Source: Paracoccus fistulariae (GTDB lineage Bacteria; Pseudomonadota; Alphaproteobacteria; Rhodobacterales; Rhodobacteraceae). Taken from it: a DNA stretch of 64,000 bases. Below the pieces are notes generated by a model. It was not told where the DNA came from, ran no database searches, and saw nothing but the letters and a program-made list of their open reading frames with translations. This document shows, piece after piece, positions 43,705 to 52,837 of the stretch (position 1 is its first letter; every line of letters begins with the position of its first letter). The stretch spans positions 1,364,001 to 1,428,000 of the forward strand of contig NZ_CP067136.1 in NCBI RefSeq assembly GCF_028553785.1, written 5' to 3'. Both the position numbers and the translations under genes were made by a program.

Positions 43705-43899
43705 GGGGCTGATCAGCAGCACCCACGTTGCACCAAGCCGATCCCGCCCGACGCCGAAATGCACAAAAGACGGCATTTGATCGAAAACTGCTTTTGCAAG
43801 CTCAAAGTGTTCAAGCGCAGCGCCATGGGTGCCCGCCACACCAACCAGAGCTTTGAAGCCATGATCTATATCGCAGCCGCCATTATCATTTCACGATGA
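43705..43899 (+). pseudogene. C-terminal fragment of an IS5-family transposase
   Basis: About 60 codons reading IPPDAEMHKRRHLIENCFCK... and ...NQSFEAMIYIAAAIII, which is the usual end of DDE transposases of IS5-family elements (motif region around the catalytic Glu in LIENCFCKLK). Everything upstream of it is missing, because the LysR gene ends at 43696. No inverted repeats or direct repeats could be matched, so this is an immobile relic marking an old insertion or deletion boundary between the hydrolase and pectin clusters. Confidence 0.8.
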
Positions 43900-43982
43900 T
43901 GTCCAACAGGCCTTGATCCACGCCCCCCTGGTGATCGCTTCGGCCAGCTAAAATCGGCTCGACATATCCGGTTGGTCATGAA

Positions 43983-44915
43983 CTATGGCAATGCGATTCC
44001 AGCAAGCTCTGCGAGATCGGTATCCGGCAGTATCGCGCCGCGCCCCGCTATCACCTTGCCTGCTACCTGATGGCCGCGACGGGCCGCGTTTGCAAGATCA
44101 GCGGGCGCGCTGAGCCAGCGGGACAGGAAGCCCGCGTTAAAACTATCGCCCGCCGCCGTCGTATCGATGGGCGAGACCGCGTCGCCGACCGGCACCTCAG
44201 ACCCGCCCGCGCTGTTGACGATCAGGCAGGGATCTGGGCCCATCTTCATCACCACGGTTCCTGCACCGCTGTCACGATTGCGTTGCGCTGCAGCTTCAGG
44301 CGTCTTGTCGCCCCAAAGCAGAACCTCATCCTCATAGGTCATCAGTGCCAGATCGGTCAGTGACATTATATTTGCATGGGCGAGCCGAGCCTCGATCAGA
44401 TCCTGCTGCCAGAGCCTTGGGCGAAAATTCCCGTCAAAAACGATCCGGCACCCCCGGTCCCGCGCCATGTCAAGAAAGCCGAACAGCTCCGCCAGTGCGG
44501 CCCTGAGAACCCAGAGCGTGATCCCGCTCAGATAGATCGTTTGCCCCTGAACAGCCTTCCCCAGACGCGTCAGGTCAAGGCCGCTCAGCATGGAACGCGC
44601 GACCGAGCTGTCACGCCAGTAATGGAAGCTCCGCTCTCCTTGCGCATCGGTGCTGATCGAATAGAGCCCGGTCGAACCGGGCATGGTGGCAAGGAAGTCC
44701 CGACCAACCCCGTGATGCCGCAACTGGCGCAGGATCAGGGCACCGAACGGGTCATCGCCCACCGCGCTGACAAATTCCGTCGCGACGCCCAGATGCGCCA
44801 GATAGACGGCCGTATTGAACACATCGCCGCCCACGGCGACCTGCGGCGCGGCGTCTGCGGGCATCGAGATTTCGCCCATCGCCTCGCCCAGACAGAAGAT
44901 CCGGTCCGTGCTCAT
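43983..44915 (-). CDS. kdgK: 2-keto-3-deoxygluconate kinase (PfkB family)
   Basis: A 310-residue PfkB-family sugar kinase. It has the N-terminal GG motif (VAVGGDVFNTAVYLA, about 27-41), a KDG-type substrate segment ERSFHYWRD (94-102) and the ATP/catalytic motif DTTAAGDSFNAG (251-262, catalytic Asp 257). It phosphorylates 2-keto-3-deoxygluconate to KDPG. The start at 44915 overlaps the kduD stop by 4 bases (ATGA). It is the last gene of the uronate operon; the KDPG aldolase is not in the window and must be supplied elsewhere. Confidence 0.9.
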   Translation of the reverse strand: MSTDRIFCLGEAMGEISMPADAAPQVAVGGDVFNTAVYLAHLGVATEFVSAVGDDPFGALILRQLRHHGVGRDFLATMPGSTGLYSISTDAQGERSFHYWRDSSVARSMLSGLDLTRLGKAVQGQTIYLSGITLWVLRAALAELFGFLDMARDRGCRIVFDGNFRPRLWQQDLIEARLAHANIMSLTDLALMTYEDEVLLWGDKTPEAAAQRNRDSGAGTVVMKMGPDPCLIVNSAGGSEVPVGDAVSPIDTTAAGDSFNAGFLSRWLSAPADLANAARRGHQVAGKVIAGRGAILPDTDLAELAGIALP

Positions 44916-45655
44916 CGTGCCAGCCATCCGCCATCGACATTGAGCACGGCGCCCGTGATGTAGCGCGCGGCAGGCGAGCAGAGAAAGGCCGCCGTGCCGC
45001 CGATATCCTCGGGCCGACCCCAGCGGCCGGCCGGGATGCGTTCAAGAATTTGCCGCGACCGTTCGGGATCTTCGCGCAGCGCCTCGGTATTGTTGGTGGC
45101 GATATATCCCGGGGCGATGGCGTTGACCGTGATACCGTGTGGCGCCCATTCATTCGCCAACAGCTTGGTGATGCCCGCTATGCCATGCTTGCTGGCGGTA
45201 TAGCCCGGCACGCGAATGCCGCCCTGAAAGCTGAGGAGCGAGGCGATATTGAGGATCGCGCCCTGGCGGCCCGCGCCGATCAGTTCGCGGCCGAAGGCCT
45301 GGCATGTAAAGAACACGGCTTTCAGGTTCACATCGACCACCGCGTCCCAGTCGGCCTCGGAATGGCTGACGGCATCCTCGCGCCGGATGATCCCGGCATT
45401 GTTGACCAGCAGCGAATAATCCGCGCCCGCAAAAATATCACGCGCTGCCAGAGGGTCCGCGAAATCGATCTGCAAATCATCGGCCTCGCCGCCCGCGGCC
45501 CTGATCATGGAGATGGTGTCATGGCAGGGCCGCCGCCCCGCGCAGGTGACAGAGGCGCCCTGCCCGGCCAGCGCGACGGCGATGGCCTGACCGATCCCGG
45601 TATTCGCGCCCGTGACCAAAGCGCGTTGCCCCTGCAGTGAAAACGGTCCGGCCAT
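44912..45655 (-). CDS. kduD: 2-deoxy-D-gluconate 3-dehydrogenase / DKII reductase
   Basis: A 247-residue classical SDR: coenzyme motif TGANTGIG (15-22), NNAG, catalytic S139 and Y152-K156. In the KduD role it reduces 2,5-diketo-3-deoxygluconate to 2-keto-3-deoxygluconate with NAD(P)H. The assignment comes from its place between kduI and kdgK: it overlaps kduI by one base and kdgK by four. By sequence alone it could be another SDR. Confidence 0.9.
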   Translation of the reverse strand: MAGPFSLQGQRALVTGANTGIGQAIAVALAGQGASVTCAGRRPCHDTISMIRAAGGEADDLQIDFADPLAARDIFAGADYSLLVNNAGIIRREDAVSHSEADWDAVVDVNLKAVFFTCQAFGRELIGAGRQGAILNIASLLSFQGGIRVPGYTASKHGIAGITKLLANEWAPHGITVNAIAPGYIATNNTEALREDPERSRQILERIPAGRWGRPEDIGGTAAFLCSPAARYITGAVLNVDGGWLAR

Positions 45656-46479
45656 CAGCGCATGTCCCTGGGCTGGATGAATTCCATGTCGGTATAATCG
45701 ACATTATCACCCGCCATTGCCCAGATGAAGGTGTATTCGCCGATGCCCGCCCCGGAATGGACCGACCAGGGCGGTGAGATCGCGCCCTCTTCATTGGCAA
45801 TGAAGAGGTGGCGGGTTTCCTGCGGCTCACCCATCAGGTGCAGAACGCGCGCCTCATCGCTCATCCCCCAGTAAAGATAAGCCTCCATTCGCCGGTCGTG
45901 GACATGGCTTGGGATCGTGTTCCAGACCGAACCGTCCTCAAGCGAGGTATAGCCAAGGATCAGTTGGCAGCTTTCCATGACCTGCGGGTGGATGAACTGC
46001 TTGATCGTGCGCTTGTTCGAACTCGCGGCGTCGCCCATCTTGACCTCCTTGCACTCCGCAAGGGTCACCAATCGCGAGGGATAGGTCTGATGCGCCGGAC
46101 AAGAGGTGATGTAGAAGCGGCCATCGCCTGAAAAAGTGACGGCCCCGCTGTCCTTGCCAAGATACAGCACGTCGCCGCGGTTCATGGCATAGCGCTGTCC
46201 GTCCGCCTCGACCGTTCCGGCCGCGCCGATATTGACGATGCCCATTTCGCGCCGGTCCAGAAAAGAAGGTGTCTTGGTCTCTTCCACCATATCCAGCACC
46301 AGATCCGATCCGGCAGGCACCGCGCCGCCCATGACGAAACGGTCGTAATGCGTATAGATCAGCCGGATCTCACCCGCCGCGAACAGGTCCCGGGCCAGGA
46401 AGCTTGCCCGAAGAGAAGCGGTATCCATCGATTTGGCGTGATCGGGGTGGATGGCGTGACGGGTTTCGACGGTCAGCAT
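45655..46479 (-). CDS. kduI: 4-deoxy-L-threo-5-hexosulose-uronate ketol-isomerase
   Basis: A 274-residue cupin-fold isomerase. All four zinc ligands of KduI are visible: H192, H194 and E199 in SHVHDRRMEA, and H241 in WSVHSG. It converts 5-keto-4-deoxyuronate, formed from unsaturated galacturonate, to 2,5-diketo-3-deoxygluconate. The start at 46479 (MLTVETRHAIHP) has AAGGAG. It follows the TRAP permease gene by 61 bp and overlaps kduD. Confidence 0.94.
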   Translation of the reverse strand: MLTVETRHAIHPDHAKSMDTASLRASFLARDLFAAGEIRLIYTHYDRFVMGGAVPAGSDLVLDMVEETKTPSFLDRREMGIVNIGAAGTVEADGQRYAMNRGDVLYLGKDSGAVTFSGDGRFYITSCPAHQTYPSRLVTLAECKEVKMGDAASSNKRTIKQFIHPQVMESCQLILGYTSLEDGSVWNTIPSHVHDRRMEAYLYWGMSDEARVLHLMGEPQETRHLFIANEEGAISPPWSVHSGAGIGEYTFIWAMAGDNVDYTDMEFIQPRDMR

Positions 46480-46540
46480 TTGAACTCCTTGGAAATGACA
46501 GCCGGGCATGGACGCACGGCCGGTTCTTGATGGGCTATGG

Positions 46541-47839
46541 TCAAAGACCGAAATGGCGCGGCAGCGACATGGTCAGCGAAGGGAAATAGGTCACGACCAG
46601 CAGCAGGGCGAAAAGAAGCATGTAGAACGGCCCCAGCGCGCGGATACAGGTCTCGACCTTGACGCGGGCCACACCGGCCCCCACGAAAAGCCCGGTGCCG
46701 ACCGGCGGCGTGATCGTCCCGATTGCCAGGTTGAAGATCATGATCACCCCGAAATGCACCGGGTCATAGCCGACCTTTTGCGCAATCGGCAGCAGGATCG
46801 GGGTGAAGATCAGGATTGCCGGCCCCATATCCATGAAGCAGCCGACGAACAGCAGCACCAGGTTGATGATCAGCATGACGATGATCGGGTTTTCCGAAAT
46901 CGCCAGGATCAGCGACGTGACCGCCGCCGGGATGCCGGTAAAGGCCATTGCAAAGCTTAGCGCGGCAGAGGCCGCCAGCAACAGCATGATGGTGCCGGTG
47001 ATCAGGACCGTCTCCATCAGGAATTTCGGCAATGCGCTGATCGGCATCGTGCGGTGGATCACAAAGGCCAGCAGCAGCGTGTAGATGACCGCGATGCCCG
47101 AGGCCTCGACCGCGGTGACGACGCCCAGCATGATGCCGCCGATGATGAAGACGATCAGCATCAGGCTGGGCAGCGCGCGGCCGATCACGCGCATCGCCTC
47201 GGCGGGGCCGACGCGGTCGGCGACCGGCCAGCCCCGGCGGCGGGCGACAATGGCGGTGACGATCATCATGCCCAGCCCCCAGAAGCCGCCCGCGACCGCG
47301 CCGGCCAGAAACAGCGCGGCAATCGAGGCACCGCCCGCCACCAGCGAATAGATGATGAAGGCGGTCGACGGCGGGATCAGCATTCCGGTCGGCGCCGAGG
47401 CGATATTCACCGCCGCCGCAAAGCCCGGCTCATAGCCTTCGCGCTTTTGCATCGGAACCATCACACCCCCGATCGAGGTCGAAGCCGCGATGGCCGAGCC
47501 CGAGATCGAGCCGAAGAGCATGTTTCCCGCGATATTGGTCTGCGCCAGCGATCCGGGCACGCGCCCCGCGATCAGCTTGGCGAAATCGACCAGCCGGATG
47601 GCGATGCCGCCGGAATTCATGATCACGCCCGACAGGATGAAAAACGGCACCGCCAGCAGCGAAAAGCTGTCAAGGCTGGCCAGCATCTTCTGGGACGAGG
47701 TGAACAGCGCCATATCGAAGGGCACCACCAGCAGCACGGCGGCGATGGCCGCTGCGGTGATCGCCAGTGCCAGCGGGATGCCAAGCAATGTCAGCGTGCC
47801 AAAGACCAGCATCAGGATCAGGCTTGCGGGACCGGCCAT
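46541..47839 (-). CDS. dctM: TRAP transporter large permease (DctM type)
   Basis: A 432-residue DctM-type permease with about 12 helices and the family segments ALFLAGAVAGG and FNLAIGTITPPVGTGLFVG. With the small permease and the binding protein it imports an organic acid driven by sodium. In this operon the natural substrate is an unsaturated uronide (inference). It lies 3 bp after the small permease gene. Confidence 0.92.
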   Translation of the reverse strand: MAGPASLILMLVFGTLTLLGIPLALAITAAAIAAVLLVVPFDMALFTSSQKMLASLDSFSLLAVPFFILSGVIMNSGGIAIRLVDFAKLIAGRVPGSLAQTNIAGNMLFGSISGSAIAASTSIGGVMVPMQKREGYEPGFAAAVNIASAPTGMLIPPSTAFIIYSLVAGGASIAALFLAGAVAGGFWGLGMMIVTAIVARRRGWPVADRVGPAEAMRVIGRALPSLMLIVFIIGGIMLGVVTAVEASGIAVIYTLLLAFVIHRTMPISALPKFLMETVLITGTIMLLLAASAALSFAMAFTGIPAAVTSLILAISENPIIVMLIINLVLLFVGCFMDMGPAILIFTPILLPIAQKVGYDPVHFGVIMIFNLAIGTITPPVGTGLFVGAGVARVKVETCIRALGPFYMLLFALLLVVTYFPSLTMSLPRHFGL

Positions 47840-47842
47840 GGA

Positions 47843-48355
47843 TTACTCTCCCATCATCTCGGGTTGCTCTTCGGGATCGACGTGATGCGTGCGGCCCTGG
47901 CTCAGATCCGCCAGGTTCAGCAGGCTGTAGAGGATCATCAGCGCACCGCTGACCGGCAGCGACAGATAGACCCAGCTCATCGGGATCTGCATGACGGCAC
48001 TGGTCTGGCGCGACGCGATGGTCACGCCCTTCCAGCCGCCCCAGACCAGCACCACACCGGCAAACAGCATGAAGGCCAGCGCAATCACCGCATCCAGCCG
48101 CAGCTTGCCGCGATGCGACAGCCGGTCGCGCAGGATATCGACGCTAAGATGGCTGCCCTGCCCGACCGCATAGGCCGCGCCCAGCAGGGACATCCAGATC
48201 ACGCCATAGCGCAGGATTTCCTCGGTCGAAGAGGATGGCGCGTTCATCGCATAGCGACTGAAGACCTGCCAGACCAGCACCACGACCAGCGCGGCAAGCA
48301 GCGTGCAGCAGACCAGCCCCAGAAGCAGGTCCAGTCCACGGCGCACCCGCTGCAT
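47843..48355 (-). CDS. dctQ: TRAP transporter small permease (DctQ type)
   Basis: A 170-residue four-helix DctQ-type protein (helices about 10-30, 47-65, 86-108 and 126-147). It carries the family's VFSRYAMNAPSSSTEEILRYGVIWMSLLGAA stretch early on. The ATG at 48355 overlaps the stop of the binding-protein gene by one base; a GTG three bases earlier is the alternative. It scaffolds the DctP-DctM complex. Confidence 0.88.
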   Translation of the reverse strand: MQRVRRGLDLLLGLVCCTLLAALVVVLVWQVFSRYAMNAPSSSTEEILRYGVIWMSLLGAAYAVGQGSHLSVDILRDRLSHRGKLRLDAVIALAFMLFAGVVLVWGGWKGVTIASRQTSAVMQIPMSWVYLSLPVSGALMILYSLLNLADLSQGRTHHVDPEEQPEMMGE

Positions 48356-49323
48356 CACTGCGCCCCTGCGGCGCGGATCTGCTCGACAACGGCCTTCTTG
48401 TCTGCGTCAAGCTCGTCATACATGGGGGCGACCGCCTCGCGGAACGGGGCCGCATCGACCTCGTAGAAATTCACGCCCATCTCGGCTGCGGCGGCCTTTT
48501 CACTCTCGATCGAGGCATCCCACAGCGATTTGTGGAATTCGGTCGATTCCTTCGCCGCTTCCAGCACGGCGGCGCGGTTTTCCTCGGACAGCCGGTCCAG
48601 CGACATGGTGCCGATCAGCAGGATATCGGGAATGCGGGTATGCGCGTCATAGCTGTAATGCTTGGCCACCTCGCCATGACGGGCGATGGTCAGGGCGCTT
48701 TCATTATTCTCGGCCCCGTCCAGGATGCCCTGCTGCAGCGAGGTATAGACCTCGGCCTGGCCCATCGCGACGGGGGTGGCGCCCAGCAGTTCGGTCATGC
48801 GGATCGCGGTCGGGCTTTGCAGCACGCGGATTTTCAGGCCCTTCAGATCTTCCAGAGATTTCACCGGAACCTTGGTGGTATAGAAATTGCGCGCGCCCGA
48901 ATTGTAATAGGCCAGCCCGACAACGCCCTGGTCGCGCGTCGATTCGTAAACCGGCTGCATGATCGAGGCATCGTCCAGCGCCTTGTAGTAATGGTCCTGA
49001 TCGTTGAACAGATAGGGCATGGCAAAGATGCCATAAACCGGGCCGAAGCTTTCCATCAGCCCGGCCGAGACCTTGGTGATGTCCAGCGCGCCGCCCTGCA
49101 GCATCTCGACCATCTCGCGCTCTCCGCCAAGCTGGCTGTCGGGAAAGAACTGGACAGTGACATCGCCACCGGTCTTTTCCTCGACCAGTTCGCCGAATTT
49201 ATGCATCGCCTCGACCGTGGGGGCCGCATTCTGTGCATAGCCGAAGCGCAGCGTTTCTGCCGAAGCCGCGCCTGCGGACAGGATCAGTGCAAGGGCTGTC
49301 AGGGTTTTCATCGGTCGGTTCAT
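48355..49323 (-). CDS. dctP: TRAP transporter solute-binding protein (DctP type)
   Basis: A 322-residue DctP-type periplasmic protein with a signal peptide (cleavage near ASA-ET, about residue 22). It has the conserved LKGLKIRVLQSP stretch, whose Arg binds the carboxylate of the ligand, and the NNESAL segment typical of the fold. The start at 49323 follows GGAGGA. It gives the TRAP system its specificity; an unsaturated galacturonate, or an unsaturated galacturonyl oligosaccharide that GH105 can then cut, is inferred from the operon. Confidence 0.9.
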   Translation of the reverse strand: MNRPMKTLTALALILSAGAASAETLRFGYAQNAAPTVEAMHKFGELVEEKTGGDVTVQFFPDSQLGGEREMVEMLQGGALDITKVSAGLMESFGPVYGIFAMPYLFNDQDHYYKALDDASIMQPVYESTRDQGVVGLAYYNSGARNFYTTKVPVKSLEDLKGLKIRVLQSPTAIRMTELLGATPVAMGQAEVYTSLQQGILDGAENNESALTIARHGEVAKHYSYDAHTRIPDILLIGTMSLDRLSEENRAAVLEAAKESTEFHKSLWDASIESEKAAAAEMGVNFYEVDAAPFREAVAPMYDELDADKKAVVEQIRAAGAQ

Positions 49324-49355
49324 CGGTTTTTCCTCCTCCAGAATGAACATACGCG

Positions 49356-50474
49356 TCAGATGTAGCCGCGCAGGTATTCGGCCAGTGCAAACATCGCCAT
49401 CGCCTGCCCGTAGGGCATCGAGGTCAGCTTGATCTGACGATAGTAATCCAGGTCCTGGCCCATGGCCGTGCCAAAGGACACGTTCAGCAATTCGCCCTCC
49501 GGGCTGATATTTTCGATCACAGCCTTGATGGCGCGCTCGGCCACGGGGGCATAATCGGCGGGCAGGTAGCGCTTGCGCACGCCTTTCAGCAGGCCATAGG
49601 CAAATCCGGCGGTGGCAGAGGCCTCAAGATAGCTGTCGGGATCGTCCAGCAGCGTGTGCCACAGCCCGCTTGCATCCTGCGTCTCGCGCAGCGCCGCCGC
49701 CTGACGGGACAGAAGCGACAGCAGATGCCGGCGCAGCGGATCCTGCGGGGCAAGATCAAGCAGTTCCACGAATTCGGGGATGGCGATGGTTATCCAGCTG
49801 TTGCCGCGCGCCCAAAGCGCATTGGCGAAGTTGTGGTTGCCATCAAAGCTCCAGCCGTGGAACCACAGCCCGGTTGCATCATCGGCCAGATACTGAGCAT
49901 GTATCAGGAACTGATACTTCGCCTCTTCGACAAAATCCGGGCGGTTCAGCAGCAGCCCGATCTTGGCCAGGGGCAGCACGCTCATCATCAGCGTGTCATC
50001 CCACATCTGCTGATCGTTCACGTTGTTATAGACGATGTGCTGCAGGCCGCCTTCACGCGTCCGCGGCATGTCCTGCATCACCCATTCCGCCCAATCCTCA
50101 AGATAGGGCCGCCACATCGGGTTGCGATCGCGTTCGTAAAGATGGGCAAGGGTCAGGAAGGGCGCGACCGTGTTGACGTTCTTGGTCGGCACTCCCTCGG
50201 CCAGCCGCTCATCGAACCAGTCGCGGATGATGCCAATCGCCTTGTCGCTGCCGGTCAGCTCCCAATATTTCAAAAGCCCGTAAAGGCCGATCCCGTGGGT
50301 CCATTCCCAACCGGCCCAGCCCTTGGTGTCGATCACCCGGCCATCATCCAGCCGCAACAGGAATTCACCCGTTTCGTCTTTGATATCGACGAGATTGTCG
50401 GCCAGCCGCTCGATCAGCGCGGAAATATCATTGCGCGCGAAGGCCCGGTCTTTTTGCCGAAGTAGCGGGTGCAT
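49356..50474 (-). CDS. GH105 unsaturated rhamnogalacturonyl/glucuronyl-type hydrolase
   Basis: A 372-residue glycoside hydrolase of family 105. It contains DTKGWAGWEWTHGIGLYGL (about 49-67), MWDDTLMM with the probable catalytic Asp (about 159/160) and WARGNSW (221-227). GH105 enzymes remove the unsaturated uronic acid from the non-reducing end of rhamnogalacturonan or related fragments. There is no signal peptide, so it works in the cytoplasm on imported oligosaccharide. It is the first gene of GH105-dctP-dctQ-dctM-kduI-kduD-kdgK. The product 5-keto-4-deoxyuronate goes to KduI. If the substrate is the unsaturated galacturonyl-rhamnose disaccharide, the rhamnose goes to the adjacent rha genes. 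Confidence 0.9.
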   Translation of the reverse strand: MHPLLRQKDRAFARNDISALIERLADNLVDIKDETGEFLLRLDDGRVIDTKGWAGWEWTHGIGLYGLLKYWELTGSDKAIGIIRDWFDERLAEGVPTKNVNTVAPFLTLAHLYERDRNPMWRPYLEDWAEWVMQDMPRTREGGLQHIVYNNVNDQQMWDDTLMMSVLPLAKIGLLLNRPDFVEEAKYQFLIHAQYLADDATGLWFHGWSFDGNHNFANALWARGNSWITIAIPEFVELLDLAPQDPLRRHLLSLLSRQAAALRETQDASGLWHTLLDDPDSYLEASATAGFAYGLLKGVRKRYLPADYAPVAERAIKAVIENISPEGELLNVSFGTAMGQDLDYYRQIKLTSMPYGQAMAMFALAEYLRGYI

Positions 50475-50497
50475 TCAGTCTCTCCTGATCGATTGAA

Positions 50498-50520
50498 TTT
50501 GGAATAGCGTTCCGAAAAAT
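50498..50520 (+). promoter_or_regulatory. Candidate KdgR site 1 (before GH105)
   Basis: Imperfect palindrome with core GGAA-N5-TTCC (50501-50513) and flanks TTT/AAA, ending about 25 bp from the GH105 start. It matches the second site at 17 of 23 positions. A GAA-N5-TTC type core is compatible with IclR-family operators; binding is inferred. Confidence 0.55.
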
Positions 50521-50655
50521 AGGGAACCATACTCCGCTTCATAAATCAACGCAAAACTTGGTCGGCGGTGGCGCGGCTAGAAATCTGATCAAAGCACTGA
50601 AATATATAAGTATATCGAGATATCGAAGCTGTTCTTGACTTCTGTGAACAAAATT

Positions 50656-50678
50656 TTCAGAATGGAGTTCCAAAAATT
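50656..50678 (+). promoter_or_regulatory. Candidate KdgR site 2 (before kdgR)
   Basis: Core GAA-N5-TTC (50660-50670) followed by CAAAAA, in the same orientation as site 1 and only 12 bp before the kdgR ATG. It would allow autoregulation. Confidence 0.5.
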
Positions 50679-50690
50679 TAAGAATGAAAA

Positions 50691-51476
50691 ATGACTCAGA
50701 AGCCTCAAAAATCGGAAAATGCGGCAGCGGTGCTGAAAGTTTTCGCCGTGCTCGAATCGCTGGTCGAGGACAGGCGCGCCAGCCTGGCCGATATCGCGCA
50801 ACGCGCCATGACCTCGAAGACGACAGCGCACCGCCTTTTGCAAACCATGGTCGATCTTGGCTATGTCGAGCAAGAGACCGATACCGAAAAATACGGCCTG
50901 ACGCTGAAACTTTTCGGTCTTGGCGCGCGCATCCTGCGCGGGCAAGAGGATCTGCTGCGCGTCTGCGACCGCGAGATGGGGAAATTGTCGCGCGCGATCG
51001 GGGAATCGATCAATCTTGGGGTGATGGATAATTTCGACCAGCGCGTCGCCTATATCCACAAATACGACTCGGCCTATAACCTGTCGATGCAATCCACGCT
51101 GGGCGCACGTAATCCGCTGCATTCGACATCGCTGGGCAAGGCCTTGCTGGCCTTTCGCGATGATGAAGAGATCCGAGAGCGCTTTGCGAAGATGGATTTC
51201 GTCAAGCTGGCCCCCGCCACGATCACCGAGCCTGAAACGCTGTTCGCACAGCTGATCGAGACGCGCGCGCGCGGCTATGCCGAAGAAGTCGAGGAAAGCG
51301 AGGCGGGCGTGCGCTGCATGGCGGTGCCGGTTCTGGACCATACCGGAAAATCGGTTGCGGCAATCAGCATGGCCTTTCCGCTGTTCCGCTTTGATGAAGC
51401 ACGAAAACCCGAATATGTTCAGCGGCTTACCGATGCCGGAAAGACGGCCTCTCTTGCGCTTGGCTATCCCGGCTGA
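50691..51476 (+). CDS. kdgR: IclR-family regulator of pectin catabolism, KdgR-like
   Basis: A 261-residue IclR-family regulator with a winged helix-turn-helix (about 12-70) and an effector domain with the family's EDxEEsExGxRC-like stretch (EEVEESEAGVRCMAVPVLD). Throughout its length it resembles E. coli KdgR, for example SSVLKVFAVLESL-type N-terminus, HKYDSAYNLSMQSTLG and RNPLHSTSLGKALLAF. KdgR binds 2-keto-3-deoxygluconate, which is an intermediate of the divergent operon. Its 3' end overlaps the convergent rhaK gene by 13 bp, so the two transcripts are antisense at their ends. Confidence 0.9.
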   Translation: MTQKPQKSENAAAVLKVFAVLESLVEDRRASLADIAQRAMTSKTTAHRLLQTMVDLGYVEQETDTEKYGLTLKLFGLGARILRGQEDLLRVCDREMGKLSRAIGESINLGVMDNFDQRVAYIHKYDSAYNLSMQSTLGARNPLHSTSLGKALLAFRDDEEIRERFAKMDFVKLAPATITEPETLFAQLIETRARGYAEEVEESEAGVRCMAVPVLDHTGKSVAAISMAFPLFRFDEARKPEYVQRLTDAGKTASLALGYPG

Positions 51477-52837
51477 CCCGCCGCGATCACCGCCGCGCGC
51501 CATTGCCTGGCATAATCGCGCAGCGCAGCGCCCTGTTCAGAGGGGCTATGCCGCAGCGTCTTGGGCGCCCCTGATCCGGGCAGGCACAGCAAAGCGGCGC
51601 CCGCCGATGTCCCCGTCGCCGAGATTGCCGTCTCAACGCCGTCGGGGCGAAGCGCCGCCAGCATATCGATAAAATCGGAATTGCGCGCGAAAGGCCCCTC
51701 GATGATGGTCGGGCCGCGCGCGCCGATCAGCCCAAGGCAGGTTTCGGTCATCAGGGCCAGATACCATGACAGCGCCACAAGGCGTTGCCCCTCGGTCTGG
51801 GGCCGGGTGGTCCAGCGCATTTCGCGCCCCTGAAACGGGCCAGATCCCGGTTCGATGGCCGGAAGGATCATCATGGCCTTTTTCAGCACCTCGTCGCGAT
51901 CCCTTTCATCTGGCTGGGCCGTGCTGCCGGCGCGGATCAGTTCGTATTCCCGGCCACCCATGAACCGGGCCGAGGGCACAGGCTGTCCAAGCGCATTCAC
52001 ATTCACCAACACATCGCGCCTGGCATCAAGCTTTTGCGGTGCCGCGCCCACCGCCATGGCCACGACCCAAGTTCCGGTCGAGACCGCCGTAAACGGTGCC
52101 TGCCGCCCAAGAACATAGGGGTAAAGCGAAGCGTTGCTGTCATGGATCCCCACAGCCACGGGCGTCGCCGCCGGTAGTCCAGTTTCCGCAGCCAGATCCT
52201 GACGCAATGTGCCCAGCACATCATTCGATCGCCGCGCCGCCGGGATCATCCCGCCAAGGCCCATACGATCGACCAGCGAGGATAGCCTGCCATTCCACGG
52301 GTCCCAAAGATCGGTGTGACAACCAAGCGAGGTGACATCGCTTGCCAGCTGGCCCGTCAAGCGCCAGCCCCAATATTGCGGGTAGGTCACGATATGCCCA
52401 AGCCCACCGGAAAGGTCGGGATGCGTTTCCAGAATCCAGTGCAGTTGCGCCCCCAGATTCAACCCGGCAGGCAGCCGTGGCGATCCGGTCTCTTCGAAAG
52501 GTGGGCGCAGCGCGTCATAGCGACGATGCAGCATGTCGGGGCCGTGATGTTCGTAATCAAGCATCGGCACCGCCAGCCTTGCCGATCTGTCAAGCAGAAC
52601 GGCGGCCGCGCCGTGGGTGGTCACCGAAATCGCGTCAACCCCGTGATCACGGTTGAATTGCGTCAGGTTGGCCAGAAAGAACTGCCAGTGCCCCTCCAGA
52701 TCGGCATGCGGCCATGGCGGGCCCACAAGCGGACGGTTGGGACGCGTGACCACGGCAATTTCGGTCAGGCTCTCTCCATCGACCAGGGCAAGTTTTGCGT
52801 TGGTCTTGCCGATATCTATGACGGCGATATGTGTCAT
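51464..52837 (-). CDS. rhaK: L-rhamnulokinase, RhaK-like FGGY kinase
   Basis: A 457-residue FGGY-family kinase with N-terminal [22 protein letters not shown] (about 71-76), the central [12 protein letters not shown] (about 233-244) and AVSTGTW. RhaK of Rhizobium phosphorylates L-rhamnulose and is also needed for rhamnose uptake by its ABC transporter. The start overlaps the rhaU stop by 4 bases (ATGA). It is the last gene of rhaRSTPQUK and overlaps the convergent kdgR by 13 bp. It is a different subgroup from E. coli RhaB. Confidence 0.9.
   Translation of the reverse strand: MTHIAVIDIGKTNAKLALVDGESLTEIAVVTRPNRPLVGPPWPHADLEGHWQFFLANLTQFNRDHGVDAISVTTHGAAAVLLDRSARLAVPMLDYEHHGPDMLHRRYDALRPPFEETGSPRLPAGLNLGAQLHWILETHPDLSGGLGHIVTYPQYWGWRLTGQLASDVTSLGCHTDLWDPWNGRLSSLVDRMGLGGMIPAARRSNDVLGTLRQDLAAETGLPAATPVAVGIHDSNASLYPYVLGRQAPFTAVSTGTWVVAMAVGAAPQKLDARRDVLVNVNALGQPVPSARFMGGREYELIRAGSTAQPDERDRDEVLKKAMMILPAIEPGSGPFQGREMRWTTRPQTEGQRLVALSWYLALMTETCLGLIGARGPTIIEGPFARNSDFIDMLAALRPDGVETAISATGTSAGAALLCLPGSGAPKTLRHSPSEQGAALRDYARQWRAAVIAAGQPG

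Larger units (their letters stand above)
50475..50690. promoter_or_regulatory. Divergent control region of the uronate operon and kdgR
   Basis: 216 bp with two related candidate KdgR sites (50498-50520 and 50656-50678, listed separately), one near each start. AT-rich sequence at 50595-50660 fits a promoter for the plus-strand gene. The kdgR ATG at 50691 has no strong ribosome-binding site in front of it. Confidence 0.5.

Noticed and set aside
43683..43982. Complete insertion sequence
   Set aside because: Only about 60 codons of the transposase end are present and no terminal inverted repeats or target duplications could be matched.
47054..48466. 470-codon open frame on the plus strand opposite the TRAP genes
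   Set aside because: Composition extremely rich in Gln, His, Asp and Arg with no motif; the TRAP genes on the minus strand are clear.
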